A stretch of 64,000 nt of DNA from Pseudomonas sp. BN417 (GTDB lineage Bacteria; Pseudomonadota; Gammaproteobacteria; Pseudomonadales; Pseudomonadaceae): assembly GCF_029871205.1 (NCBI RefSeq), contig NZ_SSOJ01000091.1, positions 62,001 through 126,000 on the forward strand, written 5' to 3'. Of this stretch, positions 37,301 to 45,934 are shown one piece after another (within the stretch, counting starts at the first letter, position 1; every line of letters starts with the position of its first letter). Position numbers and translations under genes: made by a program. Under the pieces are notes generated by a model. It was not told the DNA's origin. It made no database searches and was given only the letters and a program-made list of their open reading frames with translations.

Positions 37301-37764
37301 TGGTAGATGCCGATCTGAAATCCTTCATCATGCGCTGTGCTGATATCACGCTCACCGATGACAAGTGGCTGGATTCGATCGCGAGTGTGGTCGCGCACCG
37401 TCCATTGGATATCTGGACCGACGCACAGGCACCCCAGTTTGCGAGTAGGGTCCAGGATCTCTGTGGCCGCTACAAACGCTGGTTGCGTGTAGCAATGTCT
37501 CGTGGGGATTTCGAACGCCAGGCGCAGCGTTTTGTGGGGGTCACCCTGACGCTGCCTAGTGGCGAAGAGGCTGCGATGCTGCTGGCTTCTGATCAAGAAA
37601 CCAAGCGTGTGGCTGATGATCTGCTCAATGACCTCACCAAACAGGTAGGCGGCGATCTGGACAGAGTTGCATCCGCCCTTGCCCAGGCACTGCTGCAATT
37701 GCAGCAAGGCTCTAATGCGATTAACGAGAAAGAGCTGACCAATGAGCAACGAACCGCAGGTTAG
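34303..37764 (+). CDS. large P-loop ATPase of a BREX/Dnd-like system
   Basis: The 1153-residue protein has a P-loop GPYGSGKS at residues 64-71 and a Walker B with the telling motif VLLLIDELGKFVEHA near residues 186-200. The DELGKF motif is typical of large ATPases in BREX and related phage-defence systems. A long helical middle and C-terminal part has no obvious enzyme motif. It overlaps the PAPS-reductase-like gene by 23 bases. The likely role is an energy-dependent motor or switch that acts with the DUF4007 protein. No PglZ, BrxL or methyltransferase gene is nearby, so it is not a standard BREX locus. Confidence 0.78.
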   Translation: MSELLINQIELDSKFLRSISLTRDLRSPESLDSYLITPAVLTVLRQIGGALKAGSAQRAWKVMGPYGSGKSALGLLLARLLEGKDSSRAIYKQLKAASLEAAGLFPQEQNRFALAITGSRSSLGDALAQSVIEALEYLPSSRLAKDLKRQLDLKSQTYRDLPLNAATGSLLSDFIAVTRSAGHGGVLLLIDELGKFVEHAALHPEAGDLMSLQQIAEAASHPTDDGLLVLTMLHQHFDAYAKGVGRSLSDEWHKVSARFDDVPFDEPVERYAHFAMHALGAGPTITQSIAIQQKAREIYQLSIGFKFFRQSVESDLFARAEALYPLHPAALAALAVISKRFGQSERSFHAFMRGHETGALRDYAGRSWVHPGAWYGLQELFDYLTTGIGLRFRDLEAERCWEYARSVIERSDAELTDLQTALLKSIAVIELVAPSLHVAASPESLGFALMRTGGEIDQIAAALADLERRTILQSRQASGDYVFAVSQAVNIEALYQETQKRSDDELMFNGIAFALAERSVIASRHYQQTGTLRSVRVIAGTPDTIKQAIGNYGQHDGCIGLMFVDSASSEQIASATTVAGTAKDALTLTAIVQVGAQERSALVNYSRWVMVHDQVKSRFLDPWTERHVETQLAKSREEVSRLVLALLNRQAKGASALTYWYRGKEVQGSESMNLSQAASWLFDSVFKSAPTIHNELINKDKPSSAITAARQRLFELLEKHGGEELLGITDFPPERLLYVSLLQSTRLHRKNGSRWSLTAPDNDSDAGVRKVWLELDALLMTDKPVSFADVTRKLAQPPLGVRNGPASIWCVVYLLLNKEFCAIFERGSLVLELTSDHMQRMFRSPQIFTFRRFAAVERKALIQDYATALGAVGVQVSLDASYLDVTRGLIRWYMQIPQYSQETMRLSNQTKAFRDVVKRATDPVALLAQDIPRVLTGMKGKEGADFVTLLTDSLTELGLAFRRLQDEVSLSMAQAFAITGSFKTLRTQLQEECADAARSLVDADLKSFIMRCADITLTDDKWLDSIASVVAHRPLDIWTDAQAPQFASRVQDLCGRYKRWLRVAMSRGDFERQAQRFVGVTLTLPSGEEAAMLLASDQETKRVADDLLNDLTKQVGGDLDRVASALAQALLQLQQGSNAINEKELTNEQRTAG

Positions 37765-38569
37765 GCACATCCTTAGTCTCTCGGGGGGCAAGGATAGCGC
37801 TGCATTGGCCATTTACATGCGCGACCGCGTGCCTGAAATGGAGTACATCTTCAGCGACACGGGTAAAGAGTTGCCAGAAACCTATGACTACCTGCAGCGG
37901 CTGGAAAACTATCTAGGAAAGCCTTTGCATCGCCTCAACGCAGATCTGGGCTTTGATCATTGGTACACCATGTACGGCGGGATGATTCCATCGAACCACC
38001 GCCGCTGGTGTACCAAGATGCTGAAGCTGAAGCCATTTGAAGACTACTGCGGTGATACCCCAGTAGTTAACTATGTGGGGCTAAGGGCCGATGAAAATCG
38101 GTCGGGTTATATCAGCCACAAGACCAATATTAAGGCTGTCTACCCTTTCCAAGAGGATGGCCTGATTCTTCGAGACATCGAAGAAATTCTTCGGACATCC
38201 GGCGTCGGGATGCCCCCTTATACCAAGTGGGGGCGTACGCGTTCCGGCTGCTTCTTTTGCTTCTATCAGCAGAAGATCGAGTGGGTGCGTTTGAAAGAGA
38301 CTCATCCGGATCTCTATGAGAAAGCCAAGGAGTACGAAGTACCGTTCGAGAAGACCGGTAACTTCTTTACATGGAGTCAGGGGGAAAGCCTGGCAGAGCT
38401 CGAACGCCCGGAGCGGATGGCGCAAATTAAACGCGATCATGCATTGCGAGTCGAGCGTTTGGCGCAAAGAAAAGATAACTCAACCTTGATAGCGGTTTTC
38501 TCGGAGCACGACTCTACCGAGATGCCAGATGATGACGATGATCAAGGATGCCTGGTCTGTCAGCTATGA
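37742..38569 (+). CDS. PAPS-reductase/DndC-like PP-loop protein
   Basis: The 275-residue protein has the PP-loop motif HILSLSGGKDSAALAIY (residues 10-26), which activates a substrate with ATP. Conserved Cys residues follow in HRRWCTKMLK and SGCFFCFYQQ, and a CLVC lies at the very C-terminus; these could hold an iron-sulphur cluster. DndC, which makes the phosphorothioate DNA backbone change, and BrxP of BREX type 4 share this fold. No dndA, dndD or dndE gene is in the window. A sulphur-based DNA modification is thus possible but unproven. Confidence 0.8.
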   Translation: MSNEPQVRHILSLSGGKDSAALAIYMRDRVPEMEYIFSDTGKELPETYDYLQRLENYLGKPLHRLNADLGFDHWYTMYGGMIPSNHRRWCTKMLKLKPFEDYCGDTPVVNYVGLRADENRSGYISHKTNIKAVYPFQEDGLILRDIEEILRTSGVGMPPYTKWGRTRSGCFFCFYQQKIEWVRLKETHPDLYEKAKEYEVPFEKTGNFFTWSQGESLAELERPERMAQIKRDHALRVERLAQRKDNSTLIAVFSEHDSTEMPDDDDDQGCLVCQL

Positions 38570-38584
38570 CGAAAGGGAGTTCAG

Positions 38585-40951
38585 ATGTCATTTAGAATAA
38601 CAGCCCGAACAATCTTACAGCTCGGAGCCGAGTTGATCTCATCCGATGCGGTGGCGCTCTATGAGTTAATCAAGAACTCGATCGATGCGAAGTCGACAAC
38701 TGGAATTGATATAAGGTTCTCGATTGTCATGTTGTTATCCAAGTACGAAGAGTGCTTGGCCTACATCGATGACGATCACTCGTTGAGTGCTTGCCGGCGG
38801 CTCATTTTTGACAGCCTGCAAGCGGATGCCGAGCAGGACGACCTAGAGGAGTTCAGGGCGCTTATCAACGAGTCAGAAACCCGAACTGAGCTGCGCGACG
38901 CGCTGATCGACGCCTATCGTCGGATAAACCGGATCGAGGTCAGTGACACCGGACATGGGATGTCCAAGTACGATCTGGAGGAAATCTACCTGACCATTGG
39001 TACTTCCAGTCGGGCCAGGGAGATATCCAGGCAATTGAAGCAGGGTGCTAGCGATGGTGATTCTGTTTACTTAGGCGAAAAGGGTGTGGGCCGTTTATCG
39101 GTGATGCGGCTTGGACGGCGCGTTTGTGTAACTACGGCCCGTGCCGAAGACAGCCATTTCAACATTCTCGATATCGACTGGCGTGAGTTCGAGGAAGCTT
39201 ACGACCAATCCCATGACTCGGTCGTGCTTAAGGTTAAGCGCGGCCGCAGCAAGCCCAAGGACATGTCTGGTACTACCATCGTCATCTCTGATCTTACCAG
39301 CGTATGGACGACCAGCGTGTTGGAGGAGAATATCCGCGGGCAGATCGCGCGATTGACGGACCCGTTCGTGGCCGGAAAAAAGCGGCGATTTCCGATTCGC
39401 TTCCAATACAACGGGAGCGACGTCACCTACGCCGCAAAGATCAACAAGCTCCTGTTGGACAGCGCACATGCTCGGTGTACGGGCACGTATCGCGTGATCG
39501 ACGGTAAGGCGCAGCTCAAGGTTGAGATTGTCGAGAACCTGTATGGCGGCAATACGTATTCCGACATCTTCGACGAGTTGGACCTCAAAGCTATGACTGG
39601 GCTGGATGCGTTGGGATATCCACTTTCGACCTTGCGCAACATCGGTGATTTCGAGTTCCAGTTGTATTGGTATAACCGTCAGAGGATCAAAGCCATTCCG
39701 GATCTGGGAGCACGTGCCGATGTTCTCAAAATGATTGAGGCCTGGGTGGGGGTCATGCTGTTCCGCGATGGCTATCGGGTTCTTCCGTACGGTGACGAAG
39801 GGGACGACTGGCTCGGACTCAACCGCAAAGCGCTAGCGTCCAGCGGTTACAAGCTGAACACCAAACAGTTCATTGGCCGTGTTGCCATAGGGCGTCTCAG
39901 CAATCCACGACTTCTGGATCAAACCAACCGCCAAGGGCTGCAGGATTGCCCAGAAAAAATGCTGCTGGTCAGGTGCTTGCAGAGCGTCATTACTAACCGA
40001 ATTGCCTGGGTGCTTGATGAAGGCAAGGCCAGCGAAAAAACCGAGCGCCTGGCCGGTTTCGATGTCACACGCACCAACAACGCGGTTAAAGATCTGGAGA
40101 AGCGAGCCAATCAGGCCGTGCGCAAGATTTCCCTAAGTTACAGCGGGCCGGAACAGGTGTTGCAGCAAGTCAGGGATTCATTTGCCGAACTCAAAGACGC
40201 CTACAGTCGGGCCGTGGACAAACTGGAGGTTGTGGAGAACGAGCGCGAGCGGATGACTCATCTGGCCGGTATTGGCTTGACGGTGGAGTTGGTAGCTCAT
40301 GAACTGGCAAGGGTGACTGAATTTACCCAGAAGACACTCAAGGATGTGCCGAAAAAGCAAATTAGCCAAGAGCTGAAAAGCGTGTTCAACGTGCTCGAAA
40401 CGCAACTGAAGAGCATCCAAAAGCGCTTAGCCATTCTCGAACCGCTAAGTGTTTCGGCCCGGCAGCGAAGATCAATGAGAAGCCTGGGTGATATTGTGGA
40501 TTTTGTACTCACGGCCCACGATTCACAATTCAGGCGGCACGCCATCTCCGTGAAGCTCATCCAGGAGTTGGATGATGTTCAGGCCTTTGTCGTCGAAGGG
40601 CTGGTAGTTCAGATCATCGAGAACCTCATTTCGAATTCTGTGTATTGGCTGAAGGCCTATGCGCAGGAGCATGAGAGTTTCGCACCTGAGATTGAGGTCA
40701 CTGTTTCGGACAATCCACCGAGCATTACCTATTTCGACAATGGTCCGGGCATACCGCTTGCCCGAAGAGAAGTAGTATTCGAACCATTTTTCTCAACGAA
40801 GGGCACGACCGAACGGCATGGCCTGGGTTTGTATATCGCACGGGATTGCGCGGAGATGATGGGCGGAAGTTTTACTTTGGTGGATGAGCCGCAACTAAGA
40901 GCCGGTCGCCTGAACACATTTTTGCTGGAATTGGCAGGGGAAGCCAAATGA
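38585..40951 (+). CDS. dual-GHKL sensor kinase (MutL-like N-terminus, histidine-kinase C-terminus)
   Basis: The 788-residue protein holds two Bergerat ATPase domains. The first has YELIKNSIDAKS (about 26-37), IEVSDTGHGMS and GEKGVGRLSVM, as in MutL/Hsp90/MORC. The second is a histidine kinase: phosphoacceptor H572 in VAHELARVTEF, N-box ENLISNSVYWLK, then YFDNGPGIPLARREVVFEPF and HGLGLYIARD. A coiled coil links the two (about 500-570). It may sense DNA or ATP state with the first domain and signal by phosphotransfer with the second. The next gene overlaps its stop and encodes a receiver-like protein. Confidence 0.82.
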   Translation: MSFRITARTILQLGAELISSDAVALYELIKNSIDAKSTTGIDIRFSIVMLLSKYEECLAYIDDDHSLSACRRLIFDSLQADAEQDDLEEFRALINESETRTELRDALIDAYRRINRIEVSDTGHGMSKYDLEEIYLTIGTSSRAREISRQLKQGASDGDSVYLGEKGVGRLSVMRLGRRVCVTTARAEDSHFNILDIDWREFEEAYDQSHDSVVLKVKRGRSKPKDMSGTTIVISDLTSVWTTSVLEENIRGQIARLTDPFVAGKKRRFPIRFQYNGSDVTYAAKINKLLLDSAHARCTGTYRVIDGKAQLKVEIVENLYGGNTYSDIFDELDLKAMTGLDALGYPLSTLRNIGDFEFQLYWYNRQRIKAIPDLGARADVLKMIEAWVGVMLFRDGYRVLPYGDEGDDWLGLNRKALASSGYKLNTKQFIGRVAIGRLSNPRLLDQTNRQGLQDCPEKMLLVRCLQSVITNRIAWVLDEGKASEKTERLAGFDVTRTNNAVKDLEKRANQAVRKISLSYSGPEQVLQQVRDSFAELKDAYSRAVDKLEVVENERERMTHLAGIGLTVELVAHELARVTEFTQKTLKDVPKKQISQELKSVFNVLETQLKSIQKRLAILEPLSVSARQRRSMRSLGDIVDFVLTAHDSQFRRHAISVKLIQELDDVQAFVVEGLVVQIIENLISNSVYWLKAYAQEHESFAPEIEVTVSDNPPSITYFDNGPGIPLARREVVFEPFFSTKGTTERHGLGLYIARDCAEMMGGSFTLVDEPQLRAGRLNTFLLELAGEAK

Positions 40952-42915
40952 CATTCATGTTGAACGAGCTCTTCAAGGCTACCAATATAGAAAACATCGA
41001 GATCATCGATGACGCTTTTGATGAGCAACCTAATGTTGCACTGAGCACTGAACAAGTTACCGCGTTTTTGGATGACCTCTCCGCGGGTGACTATAGGTTG
41101 GTTCAAGGCATTTTCGACATTGAGGGGTACGACGACTTAGCTGATGCGCTGGCCACGATAGAGGGAACTACAACGCTCTTTGATCGAATCGAGGAGTTGG
41201 AGAATAAGGCCCATCGCGCCAAGGTGTTTAGCGATTTTATCAATGACGTCGTGACCTCCCGGGAGATGTTAGAGCCGTTGCTGGAGGTGCTTGGCGAGTC
41301 AGAGGCTACCGTGCGTACCTCGGGTTCTGATTACCAAGTTCATGACGTCGCCCCGGATATCATATTTATCGATCTGAAGATATCGCATGGCACTGACGTC
41401 AACGTGAACGTGGCAGTGTCGATTGTCAAACGAATCATGCAGCGTCATCCGCGATCTACTCCGATTATCTTTCTGATGTCGTCAATGCCTTTGGCGCTCG
41501 AGGAAAAGCGAGACCTCTTCAGGGTGTCGTGCGCGTTGTACGCCAGCCAATTTGAAAAGCTAAATAAGGAAATGTTTGCCCGCAAGCGTGAACTCCAGCG
41601 GATGATTTCTGACTATGCGTCGGCCTATCCGGCTATTCGATCAGTGCGTGGCTATCATGCTGCCTGGGGAACAGCCATAAAAGAGGCGGCTGATCGGTTC
41701 GAGACCAAGCTTAGGGATCTGGATGTCGCGGACTACATGGCCCTCAAGGACATCTCTCTAGCTCATGAGGAAAGCGGTGTCGGAGCGTATCTGACTGAGG
41801 TGTTGATGGAGTATTACCTGTACGAGCTGCAGGGCTCTTCACAGGTTCATCAGTTGGCTTCGGAAATCGATGGGTGGGCCAAGAACAATATACGTTCCAG
41901 CTTTAACATCAACAAAGCCGCTGAGACAGTCTATCTGTCCAATATCGTCTTCAACCCAGCCTTGCTGAAGGCTGAGGAGGCAGTCGGGCTCGATTACAAA
42001 AACGGTAAGTTCAACCTGGGTGACGTTTTCCTGTTCAAGGACGAGAAGAGCGGCAATTTGACCAAGGCTGTAGCCGTGATGAGTCCGGCCTGCGATTTGG
42101 CTCGCTACGACTTCGACGAGGCTGACTGTGTGCACATTCTGTTGTGTGAGGGCCAACTGAATAAATTCACTGATGATGTCCCCATTCGCAATATCAAGAC
42201 CGATTCTTCGGTGGCCCCATTGATTATCGAGTACGGGGAAGAAGGCAATGAGGCCACTTACTTGGTCAGCTGGAACGTCAAGCGTCCCTTGTCCTGGTCC
42301 GCGTCAGAAGCCAAGCAGGTTGCAACTGGCGCCACCCCGTGGTGCTTTGCGACGCGGATGCGCATGCTATACGCAATCCAACTCCAACGTGCCATGACCA
42401 ATGACCTGAGCCGTGTCGGGGTTCAGGTAGCACCGTCCATTTACCAGCCGCACGGCTTAACTATTTATTGCCGTGTGAAGGAAAACTGGGTCCTTCTGTG
42501 CAGAGAATGGGCCGATAGCAACACCGCTGCTGCGATCACCGACGATCAGCCGGCGAAAACGATATTGTTCAAGCTACGAGGTGGAGTACTTGCGCAGTTG
42601 ATGAACAAACTCGACACCTGGGTAGACGCCAATGAAGGTGAATATGGTGTCGCTGACCTCAAGCAACTGCTATCAGACGAGAATGTTTACCTAGGATTGC
42701 AGCACCTCTATATGAGGAGGGCACCAGAGCCGGAGAAAGGAAAGACCTTCCGTCACCCACTGAAGCAGCTTCAACTGAAAGGGGCATCTGCCAAGGCCGC
42801 AAAGGAGGTACTCGCTTTTGTGAGGGAGAAGGACACCTTCGATCCAAGCAAGCCGGTGCTCGAAGGCGAGTTGGCGGCAGTGGTGGTTTGCTTCAAGTCG
42901 CTCAAGAGTGCGTAG
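40948..42915 (+). CDS. receiver-domain-like protein with large C-terminal effector region
   Basis: The 655-residue protein overlaps the kinase gene by 4 bases. Its first part resembles a receiver domain: acidic pair in IEIIDDAFD (D21, D22), a phospho-acceptor-like Asp in PDIIFIDLKIS (D142), and a Ser pair in PIIFLMSSMPL. About 120 residues separate the acidic pair from D142, far more than in a standard receiver, so there is a helical insertion after the first strand. The C-terminal 400 residues include AVAVMSPACDLARYDFDEAD and match no family I know. It is probably the output partner of the kinase. Confidence 0.65.
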   Translation: MTFMLNELFKATNIENIEIIDDAFDEQPNVALSTEQVTAFLDDLSAGDYRLVQGIFDIEGYDDLADALATIEGTTTLFDRIEELENKAHRAKVFSDFINDVVTSREMLEPLLEVLGESEATVRTSGSDYQVHDVAPDIIFIDLKISHGTDVNVNVAVSIVKRIMQRHPRSTPIIFLMSSMPLALEEKRDLFRVSCALYASQFEKLNKEMFARKRELQRMISDYASAYPAIRSVRGYHAAWGTAIKEAADRFETKLRDLDVADYMALKDISLAHEESGVGAYLTEVLMEYYLYELQGSSQVHQLASEIDGWAKNNIRSSFNINKAAETVYLSNIVFNPALLKAEEAVGLDYKNGKFNLGDVFLFKDEKSGNLTKAVAVMSPACDLARYDFDEADCVHILLCEGQLNKFTDDVPIRNIKTDSSVAPLIIEYGEEGNEATYLVSWNVKRPLSWSASEAKQVATGATPWCFATRMRMLYAIQLQRAMTNDLSRVGVQVAPSIYQPHGLTIYCRVKENWVLLCREWADSNTAAAITDDQPAKTILFKLRGGVLAQLMNKLDTWVDANEGEYGVADLKQLLSDENVYLGLQHLYMRRAPEPEKGKTFRHPLKQLQLKGASAKAAKEVLAFVREKDTFDPSKPVLEGELAAVVVCFKSLKSA

Positions 42916-43289
42916 CAGTTCATGCCTGGCTGAAGGGGAGTGATCGATGCGGCTGCCCTCCTTCAGTCATCCAAGCGACCGCTTTCGAGACATGACTATC
43001 GATTTAAGGCGATCAAAATTTAAGGATCGCTTTCAATGTAAGCAACAACTATCACATATCCCTGTCGATTGGTTTGTGGGTTTTGTGGGTTTTGTGGCTT
43101 AGTTGGTAGAATCTATTTAAGATGGTTACTCGGTTGCTCTTCGGGTTTCACGCGAGCCCCATATGGTTGTCGCAAGTGGTTGCGTAATATCAGGAAGAGA
43201 TGTCGTGTAAGTAAACATTTAGTTTTCGTATCTAGTAAGGTGTGTCTTCAGCTAAGCCACCACTATCAAATAAGCCAATAGGGATATTT
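42916..43289. other. gap after the operon with short G/T repeats
   Basis: No gene is visible. Around 43071-43100 the phrase GTGGGTTTT occurs twice, followed by TGTGGCTTAG, a short G/T-rich direct repeat. No strong terminator hairpin was found after the stop at 42915. Confidence 0.35.
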
Positions 43290-44237
43290 ATGCTTCCACT
43301 CACCAGTTTTTTCTGTGACGTTTTGCCGGCAAGGCCAAGGGATCCTGACTATTACAAGGCTTTTCTAACCCAATACACGCTAATTACAGTTCCAGCTATA
43401 TTTTCCCAAGGAATTTTGACGCCTGGCTCCGGTAAGGTTGGAGAGAAGGCCGAATTAGATTCGGACGTAGATGCGTTTGTTAATGAACTGCCGGACAATG
43501 CCCAAGCGAGACGTCAGCTTTTCGGAAAGCTCTGCTTTGCAAGCCAACTGGATCCGGGTGAGATGATCCAAGAGAGCGAGAAACGAACATTTGTCAGCCA
43601 GTCTTTTATAGATAGATCTAAGGAAGTCGGCATCTCTAATCGTGAGTTGATCTTGTCGGCGCTCAATGCTTCGGCATTCTTGAACTATTTTTGCCTCTTT
43701 GAGGATACGATCAAGCAGATTTATCATCGGCGATTTGGCTATCCTAAGGATGGAACGATGGTGGCCGGAGGGGAAATAGTATCCGTCTGCCTAAAGAAAA
43801 TTTTGGATGGTAATAATATCACGGAAAGCTTTAGTAAGGAACTTGCGCGTCGTAGTAAGTTCTTTGTAAGTTTTGAAACGCTGTCTGCAACCTGGGATCT
43901 AATGAATCTCATCAGGAATCGCCTTATTCATCACGGTGGTTATTACGGCAAGGCATCTAAGATTACTTTCAAGAAGCGTCTTGATGCCATTGTTGAGGAA
44001 CTTAAAGGTGATGAGTGCCCTGTTACAGCTAGTCTGTTCCTCGATAGCCTTGAGCCAATCGAGAAAGAATTAACCAAAACTGGCCGCCTGACATTTTGCA
44101 ATGCTCTGGAGAACTGCATCAGAAACCTTTCTCTATTTGTTGTGGAGTCTCTGTTGTTAAGCGAAAGGGCCTCGCGACGGAATAAACATGGAAAGCCTCA
44201 TGCCAACGAACGAAAGCCAGAACGTGAAACGGTGTGA
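43290..44237 (+). CDS. HEPN-like putative RNase/toxin
   Basis: I prefer the ATG at 43290 (AGGGAT upstream); a GTG at 43242 is in frame. The 315-residue helical protein contains LMNLIRNRLIHHGGYYG, which matches the R-x4-6-H signature of HEPN ribonucleases. An upstream helix AFLNYFCLFEDTIKQIYHRR fits the HEPN four-helix core. Codon usage is AT-rich compared with the operon before it. HEPN proteins are common RNA-cutting effectors in defence islands. There is no nucleotidyltransferase-type antitoxin next to it, so it may be linked to the SMEK gene downstream or act alone. Confidence 0.6.
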   Translation: MLPLTSFFCDVLPARPRDPDYYKAFLTQYTLITVPAIFSQGILTPGSGKVGEKAELDSDVDAFVNELPDNAQARRQLFGKLCFASQLDPGEMIQESEKRTFVSQSFIDRSKEVGISNRELILSALNASAFLNYFCLFEDTIKQIYHRRFGYPKDGTMVAGGEIVSVCLKKILDGNNITESFSKELARRSKFFVSFETLSATWDLMNLIRNRLIHHGGYYGKASKITFKKRLDAIVEELKGDECPVTASLFLDSLEPIEKELTKTGRLTFCNALENCIRNLSLFVVESLLLSERASRRNKHGKPHANERKPERETV

Positions 44238-44505
44238 GGAGTGCGAGGAAAGTCTCCCAAAAGACTTCAGGAAGGTCCAAGGAACCCTGACTAAAGGAGT
44301 TGATGCAAAGCATCCTCTCATCACCTTGGTTTATAGCGTGAGGTGTGAGTGTACCGCTTCGGAGGTTCATTGGCAGGAGTGCTTCAGATCGGTTGATGTC
44401 GCCCCAGATGATGGGTTTTCAAGCTGTTTTCAGTAGCTATGTTCTATTTATAAAGAAAGCGTTGATCTCAGGATTTCAATTGTTTCCCAACGCTCAAGGA
44501 ATACT

Positions 44506-45447
44506 ATGCTTATTCGTGAGAGGCTTATAAAGCAAATCGCCCTTCATATTACTAATCTCAGCGCATTGGCAGAGGTGTTGGGGAAGCTTCACTTCTTCGA
44601 CCTTAATATAGCTGCCGAACATTTTTATCAGAAATTGCTCAATCAGGTCTACGGATACGATCTTTCCAATCTTAATCATAGTCAGATAAATGCTGCCGCG
44701 ATCGACTTGGCAGACCAAAGCCGCAGCCTGGCGGTTCAGGTTACATCGCAGCGTAGTGCTTTGAAGATACAGAGGACATTGAATAAGTTCGCACAGCATG
44801 GGCTTGGAACAAATTATGTCTCCCTTAAAGTTGTGATAATTGGTAAACGAACAGGCGATTATAAAACAGTGTCTGTCCCTCAGGGCGTGGTCTTCGATGG
44901 GAAGGCGGACGTTATCGATGACCACTCTCTTATTCGCGAAATTTCAGGTAAGACAACTCCGGAACTCCAATCCATACTTGCGCTAATAGAGGGTGAGGTC
45001 AACCATGGTCATACTGCCCTGTCAGTTCTGGATAAGGGCGATGCGGACGCTCTTTTGGACATTCGGAACTTGATGGACCGGCCCGCTCTGCAGGATCCGT
45101 GGCACTTGGAGAACGATTATCGGGCATTTGAGGAGGCAATCACGGGGCTCATTGAGACCATCAACACTGGTCGTTCGGTCGGGCAGTTCGTGACAAAACC
45201 AAGGTTTAAGTACCATGACTGTATACTTGTCAGTCGTCTAAAGGTGATTTACGACCAGCTACGCGCATTACGGCAGTTGTTTCGTGCTCATGTTCAGAGT
45301 GGAGAGATCAGGTTGAAAGAAAATACCTGCAATTTTAATCTTCCGCAGACCGCCGCTGCCTTCGATAAACTTCGAGGCGCGATTAATGCCGAATTCAACT
45401 CCCTTGCTGCGCCATACAATTTGGCCCCGCTCCCGAACGTCAGCTAG
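44506..45447 (+). CDS. SMEK domain protein
   Basis: The 313-residue protein shows HFYQKLLNQVYGYDLSNLNH, then AAIDLADQSRSLAVQVTSQR and KIQRTLNKF. I recognise this as the SMEK domain, which has a restriction-endonuclease-like core and is found in predicted conflict systems. The candidate D and Q-V residues lie in IDLADQ and AVQVTS. A second half (from about residue 150) is helical and unknown. It is the last gene before att copy 3 and is AT-rich like the HEPN gene. Confidence 0.7.
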   Translation: MLIRERLIKQIALHITNLSALAEVLGKLHFFDLNIAAEHFYQKLLNQVYGYDLSNLNHSQINAAAIDLADQSRSLAVQVTSQRSALKIQRTLNKFAQHGLGTNYVSLKVVIIGKRTGDYKTVSVPQGVVFDGKADVIDDHSLIREISGKTTPELQSILALIEGEVNHGHTALSVLDKGDADALLDIRNLMDRPALQDPWHLENDYRAFEEAITGLIETINTGRSVGQFVTKPRFKYHDCILVSRLKVIYDQLRALRQLFRAHVQSGEIRLKENTCNFNLPQTAAAFDKLRGAINAEFNSLAAPYNLAPLPNVS

Positions 45448-45754
45448 CCTGTAACTATCTGTTCCCGCGGTTGCCGCACGTGTCTAAAGCGCCATAACCA
45501 TACGGGCAGGTTTGATGTAAGCGCATGCTGGATTCCACTTTTGCAGATGAAGCAGAGCGGCATTTGCCGCTAAGGCTTCCAGGAAGAGTCTTAACCAATG
45601 GTCGGGCGAGGTGTTCGTACGTTCAGCACATGCTTGATAGCTGCGGTTGACTATTGGAACTCCAATATCGTGAGCGGAGGCGGCTACTGCAGGTCAGATG
45701 CCCGATGTAGGCATTTTTGAGTATCGAGTTTCGTTCCGGCTGACCGTGAAAGCT
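45448..45754. other. gap before att copy 3
   Basis: I see no gene, hairpin or repeat here. It separates the SMEK gene from the 159-bp element end. Confidence 0.4.
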
Positions 45755-45913
45755 CAGGGGCTTTTGTGGGAAATCGTTGAAAACCGTCAGGTAGCGTAGG
45801 ACATCGGTTGCAGCGAGCGCCCTAGATGATGCCAGAAAAATCAGTGAGTTATGAGGTCGACTACTGGCATGGTGTGCAAGGGGGAGAGTGTTGGAATCAC
45901 TCCGGCTCGACTA
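45755..45913 (+). repeat. 159-bp element end repeat with degenerate att copy 3
   Basis: This is the second copy of the stretch at 29311-29469. The last 45 bases (45869-45913) are the tRNA-Pro-like end, but with six or seven changes (for example TTGGAATC in the T-arm and CTCGACTA at the end). This copy is the most decayed and may be the oldest junction. Confidence 0.78.
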
Positions 45914-45934
45914 TCTACCTCAACGATTTAGGTC

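Noticed and set aside
33196..42915. Standard BREX or Dnd locus
   Set aside because: PglZ, BrxL, a methyltransferase, DndD, DndE and a cysteine desulphurase are all absent from the window, so I did not give it either name.
44188..44436. Cysteine-containing 82-codon frame after the HEPN-like gene
   Set aside because: It overlaps the end of the HEPN-like gene by 50 bp, lacks a ribosome binding site and shows no known zinc motif spacing.
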